A stretch of 64,000 nucleotides of DNA from Bradyrhizobium sp. BR 10289 (GTDB lineage: Bacteria > Pseudomonadota > Alphaproteobacteria > Rhizobiales > Xanthobacteraceae). Made by a program: the position numbers and the translations under genes. The stretch's first letter is position 1; each line of letters opens with the position of its first letter. The DNA lies in the NCBI RefSeq assembly GCF_019455385.1, contig NZ_JACOFR010000001.1, positions 310,001-374,000 on the forward strand. The letters run 5' to 3'. A model generated the notes under the pieces. It saw only the letters and a program-made list of their open reading frames with translations, made no database searches and was not told where the DNA came from. Positions 41,417 to 50,012 of the stretch are shown in pieces.

Positions 41417-41571
41417 GCGCGCGCACATCCCTTGCCCTCCGCAGCCTGATCGCGGTCGCCGTGCTCACCGCCGCCGGCCTCGTGCTGATCGCAGGCCATG
41501 CGCATGACGGGCGTCGCGCCGGCGTTGTTCGTGTGCAGCATGCCGTTTCGATCGCGACGGTGCGGCCATGA
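41413..41571 (+). CDS. Small membrane protein, early region
   Basis: A 52-residue ORF overlapping both neighbours by ATGA. One hydrophobic helix: LALRSLIAVAVLTAAGLVLIAG, then a basic tail. Probably an inner-membrane peptide of unknown role. Confidence 0.6.
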   Translation: MSARTSLALRSLIAVAVLTAAGLVLIAGHAHDGRRAGVVRVQHAVSIATVRP

Positions 41572-41816
41572 CGCAATACGCCTGCGCCCGCCTGATGGAT
41601 CGCCAGCCGCGCTTCTTCCAGCGCTTCGCAGACAGCTCGGCGCCGCTGAAGTTGGTCTCTCCTGTCACGACAGGCCAGCCCGACCAGGCCAAGACCTACG
41701 ACGACCGCGGCGTCGCCACCGTCATGTGCGCGGTCCTCAATCTCAACGTCGCGCTGCGGACGTCGAGCACGGCCAATCCCTGGATCGTCATGGAGATGCC
41801 GGAGGAGTGGCTGTGA
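41568..41816 (+). CDS. Early phage hypothetical protein
   Basis: An 82-residue protein coupled by four-base overlaps on both sides (MTQYACARLMDRQPRFFQRFADSSAP...). No family recognised. The strict overlap chain in this block supports it as a true gene. Confidence 0.55.
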   Translation: MTQYACARLMDRQPRFFQRFADSSAPLKLVSPVTTGQPDQAKTYDDRGVATVMCAVLNLNVALRTSSTANPWIVMEMPEEWL

Positions 41817-42247
41817 CCCGGCGCCGCGAAGTCCAGCTTCCGCCGGTCGTCGATCGCTTCGAGGCCGAGCGCGTGCGCTCGCCGAGGGTGGCGAGCCGCA
41901 TCTCGCAGGCCGTCGCCGCCGCGATCAAGGATTCCGGCCAGTCGCGCGAGCAGATCGCCGCCGGCATGGCCGCCTTCCTCGACGAAAGCGTCACGCCGGG
42001 CACGCTCTACCAGTATTCGTCCGAGGCCAACCTGAAGAACAACATCCCCGCGCATCGCCTGATCGCACTGGCGATGGTGACCGGCGATGCGCGCGTGCTC
42101 AACGCCGCGCTCGAAGGCACGCCGTTCGTTGCGATCGAAGCGCGCTACGAGCCGCTGCTCGAACGCGAGGTCCGCAAGGAGGAGCTTGCCGATCTCCTCA
42201 ATGACCGGATCGGAAAAGCAGACGCACAATGGAGGGCCAGCAAGTGA
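41813..42247 (+). CDS. HTH-containing early phage protein
   Basis: A 144-residue protein from GTG 41813, preceded by GGAGGAG and overlapping the upstream stop. RISQAVAAAIKDSGQSREQIAAGMAAFLDESVTPGTLYQYSSEA is a helix-turn-helix-like segment, and IPAHRLIALAMVTGDARVLNAAL follows. Similar proteins lie upstream of transposase genes in Mu-like phages. Probably DNA-binding. Confidence 0.72.
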   Translation: MTRRREVQLPPVVDRFEAERVRSPRVASRISQAVAAAIKDSGQSREQIAAGMAAFLDESVTPGTLYQYSSEANLKNNIPAHRLIALAMVTGDARVLNAALEGTPFVAIEARYEPLLEREVRKEELADLLNDRIGKADAQWRASK

Positions 42248-42513
42248 GAGAGCCGTACGCCGGAGGCACGCGCGTGAGCAAACTCGATATCGCAGCCGCC
42301 CGCCGAAGCCTCGCCGGCTTGAGCTTCGTTTATGACGATCGCTGGGACGCGCCACACACGGACTTCACCGTCGATCCTCTCGAAGTCGTCCGGCTCGAAG
42401 CCGTCATCGGTGATGCGATCAGCTCAGGCGAGCGCTGGCCGCCCCGAGCATTAGCCGAAGCCAAACCGTTCGTGCCCGAGACCGATGATCCATTCCGCGA
42501 GGAATCGACATGA
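42244..42513 (+). CDS. Early phage hypothetical protein
   Basis: An 89-residue protein from GTG 42244, with GGAGG 10 bases upstream and overlapping the previous stop. Reads FTVDPLEVVRLEAVIGDAISSGERWPPRALAEAKPFVP. Its 3' end overlaps the minus-strand gene at 42419. No family recognised. Confidence 0.55.
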   Translation: MREPYAGGTRVSKLDIAAARRSLAGLSFVYDDRWDAPHTDFTVDPLEVVRLEAVIGDAISSGERWPPRALAEAKPFVPETDDPFREEST

Positions 42514-42841
42514 TCGCCTTAACGCCTGCCTGCCGTGCCATTTCCAGGCGGACAACCGCGTGCGTATGCCGATCGTACAGCACGCGCAGCACCGGCAGCG
42601 TCAACCCGCTCCAGTGGTCGAGACTATCGTTTACCGCGAGCATCGCCAACGCACCATCCGCGCCATCACCTTCATCCGGTGCACTCGCCCGGATCTCCGC
42701 TGCGCGTTCCTCGAACAGCGCATTGAAGTCCCAAATCAGGCCCTGCGCAGCACCTGGCGAGACGTCTTCGGCATCGTCAATCGATGGTTCGTGCCCGAGC
42801 CGCTGGCCGGCATACCATAGCCAAACCTTGTCGAGATCCAT
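42419..42841 (-). CDS. Hypothetical protein on the opposite strand of the early operon
   Basis: A 140-residue protein: MDLDKVWLWYAGQRLGHEPSIDDAEDVSPGAAQGLIWDFNALFEERAAEIR, then NDSLDHWSGLTLPVLRVLYDRHTHAVVRLEMARQ. Its composition is far more protein-like than the Ser/Arg-rich frame on the plus strand (42510-42920), so I take this strand as coding. It overlaps the end of the preceding early gene and faces it, just before the transposase. Function unknown. Confidence 0.55.
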   Translation of the reverse strand: MDLDKVWLWYAGQRLGHEPSIDDAEDVSPGAAQGLIWDFNALFEERAAEIRASAPDEGDGADGALAMLAVNDSLDHWSGLTLPVLRVLYDRHTHAVVRLEMARQAGVKAIMSIPRGMDHRSRARTVWLRLMLGAASARLS

Positions 42842-42970
42842 GCGCGCCTCCCGTCCAGGGCAGAGATTAGGCCGAATAGGTTCCATTTCAAAGCATCACA
42901 ACGAGGACCGCTCGCGCTGAACGCGCGGGCGTGGGGCTTGCCCAGAATTGGGCACGGGGGAAGACGGACT

Positions 42971-45133
42971 GTGAAGATGTTTTTGTCAGCCGCTGAGATC
43001 GCCAACGCACAGTTGCCGGGCCTGTCCACGGCCGAGCGTGCGATCAAGCGCATGGCCGAGAAGAAGGGCTGGCAATCACGTCCCCGCGCTGGCCGCGGCG
43101 GCGGGCTGGAATACGCGCTCGACTCCCTGCCGGCCGAAGCGCGCGCAGCTTATGTCGCCAAGCACATCGAGGCGGTGGAGATCCCGGCGGCGATGGCCCG
43201 CGAGGCGGCGGCCGAGCCGGAGGCGGCTTCCGTCACAGGTGGCGCCGCCAACGCACGCGATGCGCGCCTCGCGTTGCTCGGCCAGGCCGACCGCATCGCG
43301 CGCGAGGCCGGCATCGGCCACAAGCGCGCCGACCGGCACCTCTGCGACCTCTACAACACCGGTGGCCTCGACATCGCACCGTGGATCAGGGACGAGGTCA
43401 AGAACCTGCACCCGCGCACGCTGGCGCGCTGGCGTGCGGCCGCGAATGCCGGCCACAAGTCCAGGCTCGGCGTCGACCGCGGCGCCGCCCGCCGCGGCAC
43501 CGGCGTGCTCGATCGCGCCAATGACGGCCAGGTGCGCACGCACATCCTCGCCCTGGTCGCCAAGCAGCCGCAGCTCACGGCCCACCACATTCGCAGCATC
43601 GTCGCCGATGCCTTCCCGGAACTGAAGATCGGCGACAAGGTCGTCCAGCTGCCGCCGATCCGCACGTTTCAAGCGGCCTTGAATAGCTGGAAAGCCACCT
43701 ACCGCGTCGCGCTGGAGCAGATCCGCAACCCCGACAATTTCAAGAGCACGATGCGCTTCTCCGCGCGCGTCGCGAACCCGGCCTCGCGCCTCAACGAGAT
43801 CTGGCAGATCGACGCCTCGCCGGCGGACGTGATGACGACCGAAGGACGGCGCCAGGCCATCTATGTCTGCGAGGACATCTATTCGCGCCGCCTGGTCGCG
43901 CTGGTCACCTCGACCCCGCGCGCCGAAGCCGTCGGGCTCCTGATCCGCAAGGCGATCCTGCTCTGGGGCGTGCCAGAGCGGATCAAGACCGACAACGGCA
44001 GCGACTTCATCGCGCATGCGACGCGCCGGCTGTTCGCCGCGCTCGGCATCGACCACGAGACGTCGGCGCCGTTCAGCCCGGAGCAGAAGGGCCATGTCGA
44101 GCGCGCGATCGGCACGCTGCAACGCGATCTGATGCGCACGCTGCCGGGCTTCATCGGCCACAGCGTCGCCGACCGCAAGGTGATCGAGAACCGCAAGGCG
44201 TTCTCGGCCCGGCTCGGCGAAGCGCCGGAGGACACCTTCCAGGTCGCGCTGTCGGCCGCCGAGCTGCAAGCCCACCTCGACACCTGGTGCCGCGACGTCT
44301 ACGGCACCAAGCCGCACGCGAGCCTCAAGGGCCGCACGCCGTTCGAGATGGCCGCAATGGCGGTGGGCGGCATCCGCAAGATCGAGGATGTCCGCGCCCT
44401 CGACATGCTGCTCGCGCCGGTCGCCGGCAAGAACGGCCTGCGCACGGTGACCAAGACCGGCCTGCGCATCAACGACACCCATTACATCGGCGGCTTCCTC
44501 GACGTCGGCGAGACCGTGTTCGTGCGCATGGACCCCGCCGACATGGGCCGCGCCTATGTCTACACCGAGGACGGCGACACTTATCTGGGCGAGGCCATCG
44601 CGCCGGAGCTTGCCGGCGTCGATCCGGCCGAGGCGATCTCGCGCGCCCGGGCCGAGCAGAAGCGCGTGATCAACGACAGCATGGCCGAGGTGAAGAAGGC
44701 CGCGCGCAGGATCAAAGCCAAGGATTTTGCGCCGGCCATCCAGCGCCAGGCGCTGCTCGCCGCCGGCAATGGCAAGCTGATCGAGTTTCCCAAGCCGGTC
44801 GAAGCACACGATACGCCGGCGCTGGCGGCAGCGAGCGCGGCCACCACGCCGATCGAGGCGACGCACGCGCCGGAGATCGCCGCGATTGCCGAAGCTCTCC
44901 GGTCCGAACCTCCATCGCAGAACAACGTGCAGCAGCTGCGCCCGGTCGAGACCGAACGTCAACTCTGGAATCGTGCCCGCGCGCTCGAAGCGCGCATCGC
45001 TGCGAAAGAATTCGTCGAGCCCGACGAGCTGCTCTGGCTCGGCCACTTCCGCGAAGGCTCTGTGTACCGCGGCTTCCTCGTCACCTACGGCGACGAGATC
45101 GCATCACCAGACGAGGTTGCCTCGTCTTCTTAA
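42971..45133 (+). CDS. MuA-type DDE transposase
   Basis: A 720-residue transposase, GTG start behind GGGGGAAG (ATG 42977 is an alternative). It begins with a winged-helix DNA-binding domain (MFLSAAEIANAQLPGLSTAERAIKRMAEKKGW) and a second end-binding part. The retroviral-integrase-fold core has Asp281 (IWQIDAS), Asp341 (IKTDNGSD) and Glu377 (KGHVERAIG), with the classic 35-residue gap. A MuA-type C-terminal domain and an Ala-rich tail follow. It should bind the 21-bp sites at both ends and replicate the phage by transposition. Confidence 0.96.
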   Translation: MKMFLSAAEIANAQLPGLSTAERAIKRMAEKKGWQSRPRAGRGGGLEYALDSLPAEARAAYVAKHIEAVEIPAAMAREAAAEPEAASVTGGAANARDARLALLGQADRIAREAGIGHKRADRHLCDLYNTGGLDIAPWIRDEVKNLHPRTLARWRAAANAGHKSRLGVDRGAARRGTGVLDRANDGQVRTHILALVAKQPQLTAHHIRSIVADAFPELKIGDKVVQLPPIRTFQAALNSWKATYRVALEQIRNPDNFKSTMRFSARVANPASRLNEIWQIDASPADVMTTEGRRQAIYVCEDIYSRRLVALVTSTPRAEAVGLLIRKAILLWGVPERIKTDNGSDFIAHATRRLFAALGIDHETSAPFSPEQKGHVERAIGTLQRDLMRTLPGFIGHSVADRKVIENRKAFSARLGEAPEDTFQVALSAAELQAHLDTWCRDVYGTKPHASLKGRTPFEMAAMAVGGIRKIEDVRALDMLLAPVAGKNGLRTVTKTGLRINDTHYIGGFLDVGETVFVRMDPADMGRAYVYTEDGDTYLGEAIAPELAGVDPAEAISRARAEQKRVINDSMAEVKKAARRIKAKDFAPAIQRQALLAAGNGKLIEFPKPVEAHDTPALAAASAATTPIEATHAPEIAAIAEALRSEPPSQNNVQQLRPVETERQLWNRARALEARIAAKEFVEPDELLWLGHFREGSVYRGFLVTYGDEIASPDEVASSS

Positions 45134-45180
45134 ACCCAGTTCGGGCGTCGCCCGATCCAACAATGGAAAGTCAGGACTCC

Positions 45181-45957
45181 ATGACCACCTTTGCTCCCCA
45201 AAGCCCGGTTGCGCTCAAGAACGTCGCCTCGTTCATGACGATGACGATGCGGCTGATCGAACGTGCGCCGCACCTCCCCGGGTTCGGCGTCTGCCACGGC
45301 CCCTCCGGCTTCGGCAAGAGCTGCTGTGCGCAGTTCGCGCAGATGAAAGTCAGGGCGCGAATGATCGAAGCGGGCGAAACCTGGAATCGCCAGACGCTGC
45401 TGCGAGAGATCCTCAGAGAGTGTGGCGAAACTTTTCGCAAAAGCTGGAGCACCTCGGATCTTGCAGAGAAGGCGAAAGCTGCGCTCGGCGCGGACCCATC
45501 GCGGCCTCTGATTGTCGACGAGGCAGATAAGCTCGTCGACAAGAACATGATCGATATCCTGCGCGAATTGCAGAAGCGCGCCGGCATGGCCGTCATCCTG
45601 GTCGGAGAGGAGCAACTGCCGAACAAGCTTCTCCAGGTCGAGCGCATGCACAACAACGTGCTGCACTGGTTTCCCGCGCAGCCCTGCGACCTCGACGACA
45701 CCCGCGTGCTCGCCAAGGCCTTCGTGCCGAAGGTCGATATCAGGGATGATCTACTCGACGTGATCCGGCAGCGGTCCGGCGGCCGCGCCAGGCGCATCGT
45801 GATCAACCTCGACGCTGCCGCCGAGTTTGCGCGCAATCACGGCCATAAGACGCTCGACCTCCGGCTCTGGGGTGGCGAAGCATTCTACACTGGTAAGCCG
45901 CCAGCTCACCGCAACATTCAGCAGTTCCCCACGCAGCAGCCGCTGAAAGTGGTGTGA
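45181..45957 (+). CDS. MuB-type AAA ATPase, target selector
   Basis: A 258-residue ATPase: Walker A GPSGFGKS (40-47), Walker B IVDEAD (111-116), and a sensor region (VILVGEEQLP). It follows the transposase by 47 bp. MuB binds target DNA, recruits MuA and gives target immunity. ATG 45181 has AGGA upstream; ATG 45163 is an in-frame alternative. Confidence 0.93.
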   Translation: MTTFAPQSPVALKNVASFMTMTMRLIERAPHLPGFGVCHGPSGFGKSCCAQFAQMKVRARMIEAGETWNRQTLLREILRECGETFRKSWSTSDLAEKAKAALGADPSRPLIVDEADKLVDKNMIDILRELQKRAGMAVILVGEEQLPNKLLQVERMHNNVLHWFPAQPCDLDDTRVLAKAFVPKVDIRDDLLDVIRQRSGGRARRIVINLDAAAEFARNHGHKTLDLRLWGGEAFYTGKPPAHRNIQQFPTQQPLKVV

Positions 45958-45960
45958 ACC

Positions 45961-46599
45961 ATGCAGCGCGAGCACTATCACAGCGCAAGTCTCCCGGTCC
46001 GCGTGCCGCGCGGCTTCGAAGGCTTCTGGGAGATCATGCTGCGCCTCAACGCAGCGCAGGGCTGCTTCACCGTCGCCGACGTCGACGGTGAGAGCAACGT
46101 TTCGGTCAAGTGCATCAGCAAGTATTTGACTGCGCTGGTCAGGGCCGGCTTCGCGGAGCCGGTCTCGACCAGGTCGCCCAAGATCCCCGGCAAGTATCCG
46201 ACACCGCTCTACCGATTGCTGAAGATGCCGCGGGAGGCGCCGCGCCTGCGCCGCGATGGCAGCATCGTAACCGGCACAGCGCAACAAAATCTATGGATCG
46301 TGATCCGTCGCGGTTCACCCTTCACGATCCGAGACCTCACCTTTTTCGCTGCGACTGACGAGATTCCACAGAAGCTTGCGACAGTCGCACGCTTCGTTCG
46401 CTTCCTGGAGGCGGCCGGCTATCTCGTGGCCGTGAAGCCCAGCAAAGGCCGCCATGCGAAAGTCTGGCGACTGAAGCCGGGGATGAACACCGGGCCGCTA
46501 CCGCCGAGCCTGAAAGAGATCAATGGCAAGACGGTGTGGGACCCGAACCTGAAGAAGTTCATGGGCTCCTCTCCGGTCGCGAAGGAGGTGATGTCGTGA
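45961..46599 (+). CDS. Phage winged-helix protein
   Basis: A 212-residue protein three bases after the MuB-like gene. It has two winged-helix-like parts: FWEIMLRLNAAQGCFTVADVDGESNVSVKCISKYLTALVRAGF and NLWIVIRRGSPFTIRDLTFFAATDEIPQKLATVARFVRFLEAAGYL. Probably binds DNA in replication/transposition. No named family certain. Confidence 0.72.
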   Translation: MQREHYHSASLPVRVPRGFEGFWEIMLRLNAAQGCFTVADVDGESNVSVKCISKYLTALVRAGFAEPVSTRSPKIPGKYPTPLYRLLKMPREAPRLRRDGSIVTGTAQQNLWIVIRRGSPFTIRDLTFFAATDEIPQKLATVARFVRFLEAAGYLVAVKPSKGRHAKVWRLKPGMNTGPLPPSLKEINGKTVWDPNLKKFMGSSPVAKEVMS

Positions 46600-46988
46600 G
46601 GCATCCGGAAACCTTCCTCGCCAAGGCCAAGAAGGCATGGGGCGAGCCGTTGCCCGATTGGATCAAGGCTCTTGCGGAAGAGGCTGACCGCATCAAGCTC
46701 AAAGGTATCGCCATCAGGCTGGAGTACTCGCAGGCCGCGATCTCGTCCGTTCTCTCGAAGAAGTACGGTGGTGATGTCGGCCGCATTGAGGGGAAAGTTC
46801 ACGGCCTACTTCTCGGCGCGACCGTCGTATGCCCGGTCTACGGTGAGATCGGCCGCGACCAGTGCCTGGACTTGCAGCGGAAGCAGCACCCGACCTCCGA
46901 GGCGGCCGGCCGCTGCTACCGCAGTTGCCGCGGCCTCGGCGTGCCGAAATGCCCGAACTCGCGCATTCCCGACGGCGGTGCGCGATGA
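46596..46988 (+). CDS. HTH protein with Cys-rich C-terminus
   Basis: A 130-residue protein from GTG 46596 overlapping the previous stop. GIAIRLEYSQAAISSVLSKKYGGDVGRIEGKVHG is a helix-turn-helix-like part. The end has four Cys (VVCPVYGEIGRDQCLDLQ..., CYRSCRGLGVPKCPNS) that could bind zinc. Found in the early block of Mu-like phages; function unknown. Confidence 0.68.
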   Translation: MRHPETFLAKAKKAWGEPLPDWIKALAEEADRIKLKGIAIRLEYSQAAISSVLSKKYGGDVGRIEGKVHGLLLGATVVCPVYGEIGRDQCLDLQRKQHPTSEAAGRCYRSCRGLGVPKCPNSRIPDGGAR

Positions 46989-47323
46989 TGGGCACCACTC
47001 GCAAGCTGCAAGACCTCTACGCCCGCTTCGATGCGATGATCAGCGGCCGCGTGCCGATGACGACCTATGAGGCTGCCGAGTTCAAGCGCGAGCTGCGCGC
47101 CGTCATGGCCGAAGTCGGCCTGATGGAGCTGGGCATCGCCAACGATACGTTCGAGGCGGCTGTGAAGGCCGAGCAGCAGTCGCAACTGCCGCCGTCCAAC
47201 GTCGTCCCGATCGACATCGGCGGCGGCATTGATCCGAAGGTCGTCTCGCTCACCAAGGTGCGCCTCGACAGGATCATCGCCGGCATGCTCGCCCGGCCCA
47301 CGACGGACGGAGGCGCATCATGA
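46985..47323 (+). CDS. Early phage hypothetical protein
   Basis: A 112-residue protein, coupled by ATGA overlaps to both neighbours. Mostly helical (LQDLYARFDAMISGRVPMTTYEAAEFKRELRAVMAEVGLMELG). No family recognised. Confidence 0.6.
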   Translation: MMGTTRKLQDLYARFDAMISGRVPMTTYEAAEFKRELRAVMAEVGLMELGIANDTFEAAVKAEQQSQLPPSNVVPIDIGGGIDPKVVSLTKVRLDRIIAGMLARPTTDGGAS

Positions 47324-47685
47324 CCAGCGCCGCCGAGCTCGTCGAGACCAGACTCGCCGCGCAGATCTCCGCCGTCAACCCGGAAGCGGTGGCCGAGTCC
47401 ATCGTCGGGCACTCCTCGCACCAGGCCAAGCAGCGCTTCGCGATGCAGGCCTCGACCGTCGACATCATCGCCATGGCGGCCTTCCTGCTGCGACTGCGCG
47501 ACATCGCCGATCGCACCTACGACATGTTCAAGACCGCCGATCTCATGGACGACCAGCCGAAGGGCAGCAATGCCCGCGCCGAGCTGCTCCGCGAGACCCG
47601 CGAAAAGATTGCCGTCGTCGGCGCCGCATTGGAGGCGCTCGGCTTCGGCCGTTCCCCGCCCACAGTCCCAACCCGTCAGGAGTGA
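47320..47685 (+). CDS. Early phage hypothetical protein
   Basis: A 121-residue helical protein overlapping the upstream gene (SAAELVETRLAAQISAVNPEAVAESIVGHSSHQAKQRFAMQ...). No family recognised; its place just before the Gam-like gene suggests a replication-block gene. Confidence 0.6.
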   Translation: MTSAAELVETRLAAQISAVNPEAVAESIVGHSSHQAKQRFAMQASTVDIIAMAAFLLRLRDIADRTYDMFKTADLMDDQPKGSNARAELLRETREKIAVVGAALEALGFGRSPPTVPTRQE

Positions 47686-47691
47686 ACCACC

Positions 47692-48261
47692 ATGGTGAAA
47701 GCTAAAGCCGCGGCAGCCGATGTCCGCATCCCGCAGAACCGCGACGAAGCGGCGGCGATGATCGCCGAGTACGGCGCCGCGGCGATCGAAGTGCTGCGAA
47801 TTGAAGCGGAGTTAAAACAGACCTTGGCCAAGGAAAAGAAGGCCGCCGAGGATCTTGCCGCGCCCTTCATGAAGAAGGCAGAGGACATCTACAAGGGCCT
47901 CCACACGTACTGCGCGGCTAACCGCGAGCAGCTGCTCGGCAACAGCGGCACCAAGACGGTCGACTTCGGCACCGGCACCGTGAGGTGGCGTTACAATCCG
48001 CCGAAGGTGAAAATCAGCGGCGGCGAGGAAGCCGTGATCGATCTAATCAATCAGAAAAGGGTTGAGGCGATCGAGAAGAAGGACACCTCGACAGCGGCGG
48101 CCTTCGACAATTTCCTGCGCGTCAAGGTCGAGATCGACCGCGAGGCGATGCTGAAGAATCCTGATCTCGCTCGCGCCATCGCCGGCGTGTCGATCCCGAA
48201 GGGCGGCGAGATGTTCGAGGTCGAGCCGTTTGGCGCCGAGCTGTCGGAGTCTGCGGCATGA
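47692..48261 (+). CDS. gam: Gam-like host-nuclease inhibitor
   Basis: A 189-residue protein of the Mu Gam family: an N-terminal long helix (AAIEVLRIEAELKQTLAKEKKAAEDLAAPFMKKAEDIYKGLHTY), then NSGTKTVDFGTGTVRWRYNPPKVKISG, the family signature, and a final helical segment. Mu Gam binds DNA ends and shields them from exonucleases. AGGAG lies nine bases before the ATG. Confidence 0.9.
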   Translation: MVKAKAAAADVRIPQNRDEAAAMIAEYGAAAIEVLRIEAELKQTLAKEKKAAEDLAAPFMKKAEDIYKGLHTYCAANREQLLGNSGTKTVDFGTGTVRWRYNPPKVKISGGEEAVIDLINQKRVEAIEKKDTSTAAAFDNFLRVKVEIDREAMLKNPDLARAIAGVSIPKGGEMFEVEPFGAELSESAA

Positions 48262-48641
48262 GCACCGCGCCGATCCGCATTGGCCTGACAACGGCCCAGC
48301 GCGAGATCCTCGAAGGGATCGAGCGTCACATCGCGCAGCACAACCAACCGCCAAGCTATAGGGAGATCGCAAAGATGTTCGGCTTCAAATCCACCGGTCG
48401 CGTCACCGAGGTTCTGCGCGCCTTGCAGGAGCGCGGCTGGGTCACGTTTATTCCCGGACGTGCGCGCTCCATCACCGTGCTTGAAAAAGCGAGCCCGCGC
48501 ACAGGCGGCTACCAGCTGCCCCTCGCGCTCGATGCCGCCCTGCGCCGCTACTGCACCAGTACCGGCGAGACCCCGCAAGACGTCGTGGCCGATGCGGTCG
48601 CGCTTTTCCTCGACGAAGCCGACGGCCAGGTCGCGGCGTGA
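48258..48641 (+). CDS. LexA-type winged-helix protein without protease domain
   Basis: A 127-residue protein. The N-terminus is the LexA DNA-binding wing: LTTAQREILEGIERHIAQHNQPPSYREIAKMFGFKSTGRVTEVLRALQERGWV. There is no S24 peptidase; the C-terminal half is a short helical tail. Probably a phage regulator that may compete at SOS-type or phage operators (inference). It overlaps the gam gene end. Confidence 0.8.
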   Translation: MSTAPIRIGLTTAQREILEGIERHIAQHNQPPSYREIAKMFGFKSTGRVTEVLRALQERGWVTFIPGRARSITVLEKASPRTGGYQLPLALDAALRRYCTSTGETPQDVVADAVALFLDEADGQVAA

Positions 48642-48675
48642 GCTTTCGACCACCGTTTAACAGGAGAGAGTACCC

Positions 48676-49374
48676 ATGCCCTTGTCTGCCCATCTCGCGA
48701 CCACGTCGATGATCTCGACCATCCACGTGCTGAAAGCCAAGGCGAAGTTCGACGACGATACCTACCGCGACTTCCTGCACAAGCGGACCGGCAAGCGGTC
48801 CGCCAAGGAGCTGACGACCAGCGAGGCCGGCCGCGTGATCGAGGATCTGCGCAGCACCGTCGGCGAGGCCGGCATTCGCGGCGCCATCGCCGGTCTCGAC
48901 AGTCCGATCGGCGGCAAGCTCCGCGCACTCTGGATCGCCGGCCACGATCTCGGCATCGTGCGCGACCGCACCGACCGCGCGATGCTGTCCTTCCTGGAGC
49001 GTCAGACCGACGTCTCGCACGTCCGCTTCCTCAAGGACGCGCGGGCCGCCACGAGTGCGATCGAGGGTCTGAAGTCATGGCTGGAGCGCACCGCCGGCGT
49101 CGATTGGCCCACCGATCGCGCCGACGTCATCGCCAACAAGCGCGCCGTGCTCGACGCGCAATGGCGCAAGCTGATCGCGATCGGCGCCGTGGAGGCGATC
49201 GGTCAGGCTGTCGATCCGATGGAAGGTCTCCAGCACTACGCCGGCCGTATCGTGCGCCACAACCAGTGGGGCACGATGGAGGCGCACCATTACGACGAGG
49301 TCCAGAAGGCGCTCGGCAACAAGCTACGCGGCGCGCTGGCGCGAAAGAGCCAGCAGACGGGAGAGCAGGAATGA
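48676..49374 (+). CDS. gemA: GemA/gp16-like regulatory protein
   Basis: A 232-residue protein of the Mu gp16 (GemA) family: MISTIHVLKAKAKFDDDTYRDFLHKRTGKRSAKELTTSEAGRVIEDL is diagnostic, followed by GGKLRALWIAGHDLGIV and ALLSFLERQTDVSHVRFL-like segments. GemA in Mu alters host gene expression and DNA supercoiling. CAGGAG precedes the ATG. Confidence 0.88.
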   Translation: MPLSAHLATTSMISTIHVLKAKAKFDDDTYRDFLHKRTGKRSAKELTTSEAGRVIEDLRSTVGEAGIRGAIAGLDSPIGGKLRALWIAGHDLGIVRDRTDRAMLSFLERQTDVSHVRFLKDARAATSAIEGLKSWLERTAGVDWPTDRADVIANKRAVLDAQWRKLIAIGAVEAIGQAVDPMEGLQHYAGRIVRHNQWGTMEAHHYDEVQKALGNKLRGALARKSQQTGEQE

Positions 49375-50009
49375 ACATGATGGCCCGCATCACCCCGGAA
49401 GCGATCGGGCTGAAGTCCCGGCTCATCGACGGCGGCGACCTCGACCAGGCCCGGCTCGAAAAAGGATGGACGGCGACGCGCACGCGGGTTGCCATCGCGC
49501 TCTTCAACAGTGGCCTGTCGGCGCGGGAAGTCGCGGCCGAGATCGGCGGCGTCAGCCGGAACGCCGTGATCGGCAAGGTCCACCGCAGCGAGGCTGTCGA
49601 TCCGCAGCGCAAGCTCCCGCTCGGCTCGACCGAGCAGTGCACCGGCATCCGCCAGCAGCGCAAGCCGCGAAAGCGCCGGCGCGTGCATGAGCGCGGGCCG
49701 ATGGTGCGAGTCAAAGCTATGCCGAAGGAGCCGAAGGAAGCTCCGCCGCCCATCGTGGATGCGCAGATCCCGATGGCGCAGCGTCGTACGCTGGAGCAGC
49801 TCGACAACGGCTGCTGTCATTGGCCGGTCGGAGATCCGCGGAGTGCCGATTTCTTCTTCTGCGGCGCGCCGAAGCCGGATGATCCCGACCAGCCATATTG
49901 CGCGGCGCATCGATTCCGTTCGCTGCAGCCCGCCAGCGTGGGGCCAAGGCGCAATATCGCGGCATTTGCCAGCGCGGCGCCTGGCGCGCTCTGGCGCTCG
50001 GTGAGGTGA
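49371..50009 (+). CDS. GcrA-type cell-cycle regulator carried by the phage
   Basis: A 212-residue GcrA-like protein. The N-terminal helix-turn-helix reads RVAIALFNSGLSAREVAAEIGGVSRNAVIGKVHR, the GcrA signature. A basic linker follows, and the C-terminal part has QLDNGCCHWPVGDPRSADFFFCGAPK...QPYCAAHRFRSLQP, the Cys/His block of GcrA. Host GcrA joins sigma70 RNA polymerase and activates promoters with CcrM-methylated GANTC sites. Coupled to gemA by ATGA. The phage copy probably redirects transcription to phage or cell-cycle genes. Confidence 0.9.
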   Translation: MNMMARITPEAIGLKSRLIDGGDLDQARLEKGWTATRTRVAIALFNSGLSAREVAAEIGGVSRNAVIGKVHRSEAVDPQRKLPLGSTEQCTGIRQQRKPRKRRRVHERGPMVRVKAMPKEPKEAPPPIVDAQIPMAQRRTLEQLDNGCCHWPVGDPRSADFFFCGAPKPDDPDQPYCAAHRFRSLQPASVGPRRNIAAFASAAPGALWRSVR

Positions 50010-50012
50010 GCC

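Noticed and set aside
42510..42920. Rightward 136-codon frame between the early genes and transposase
   Set aside because: Ser/Arg-rich composition; the opposite strand reads as a far better protein.
43076..45046. A 656-codon leftward frame opposite the transposase
   Set aside because: It mirrors the MuA-type gene, whose DDE residues are clear.
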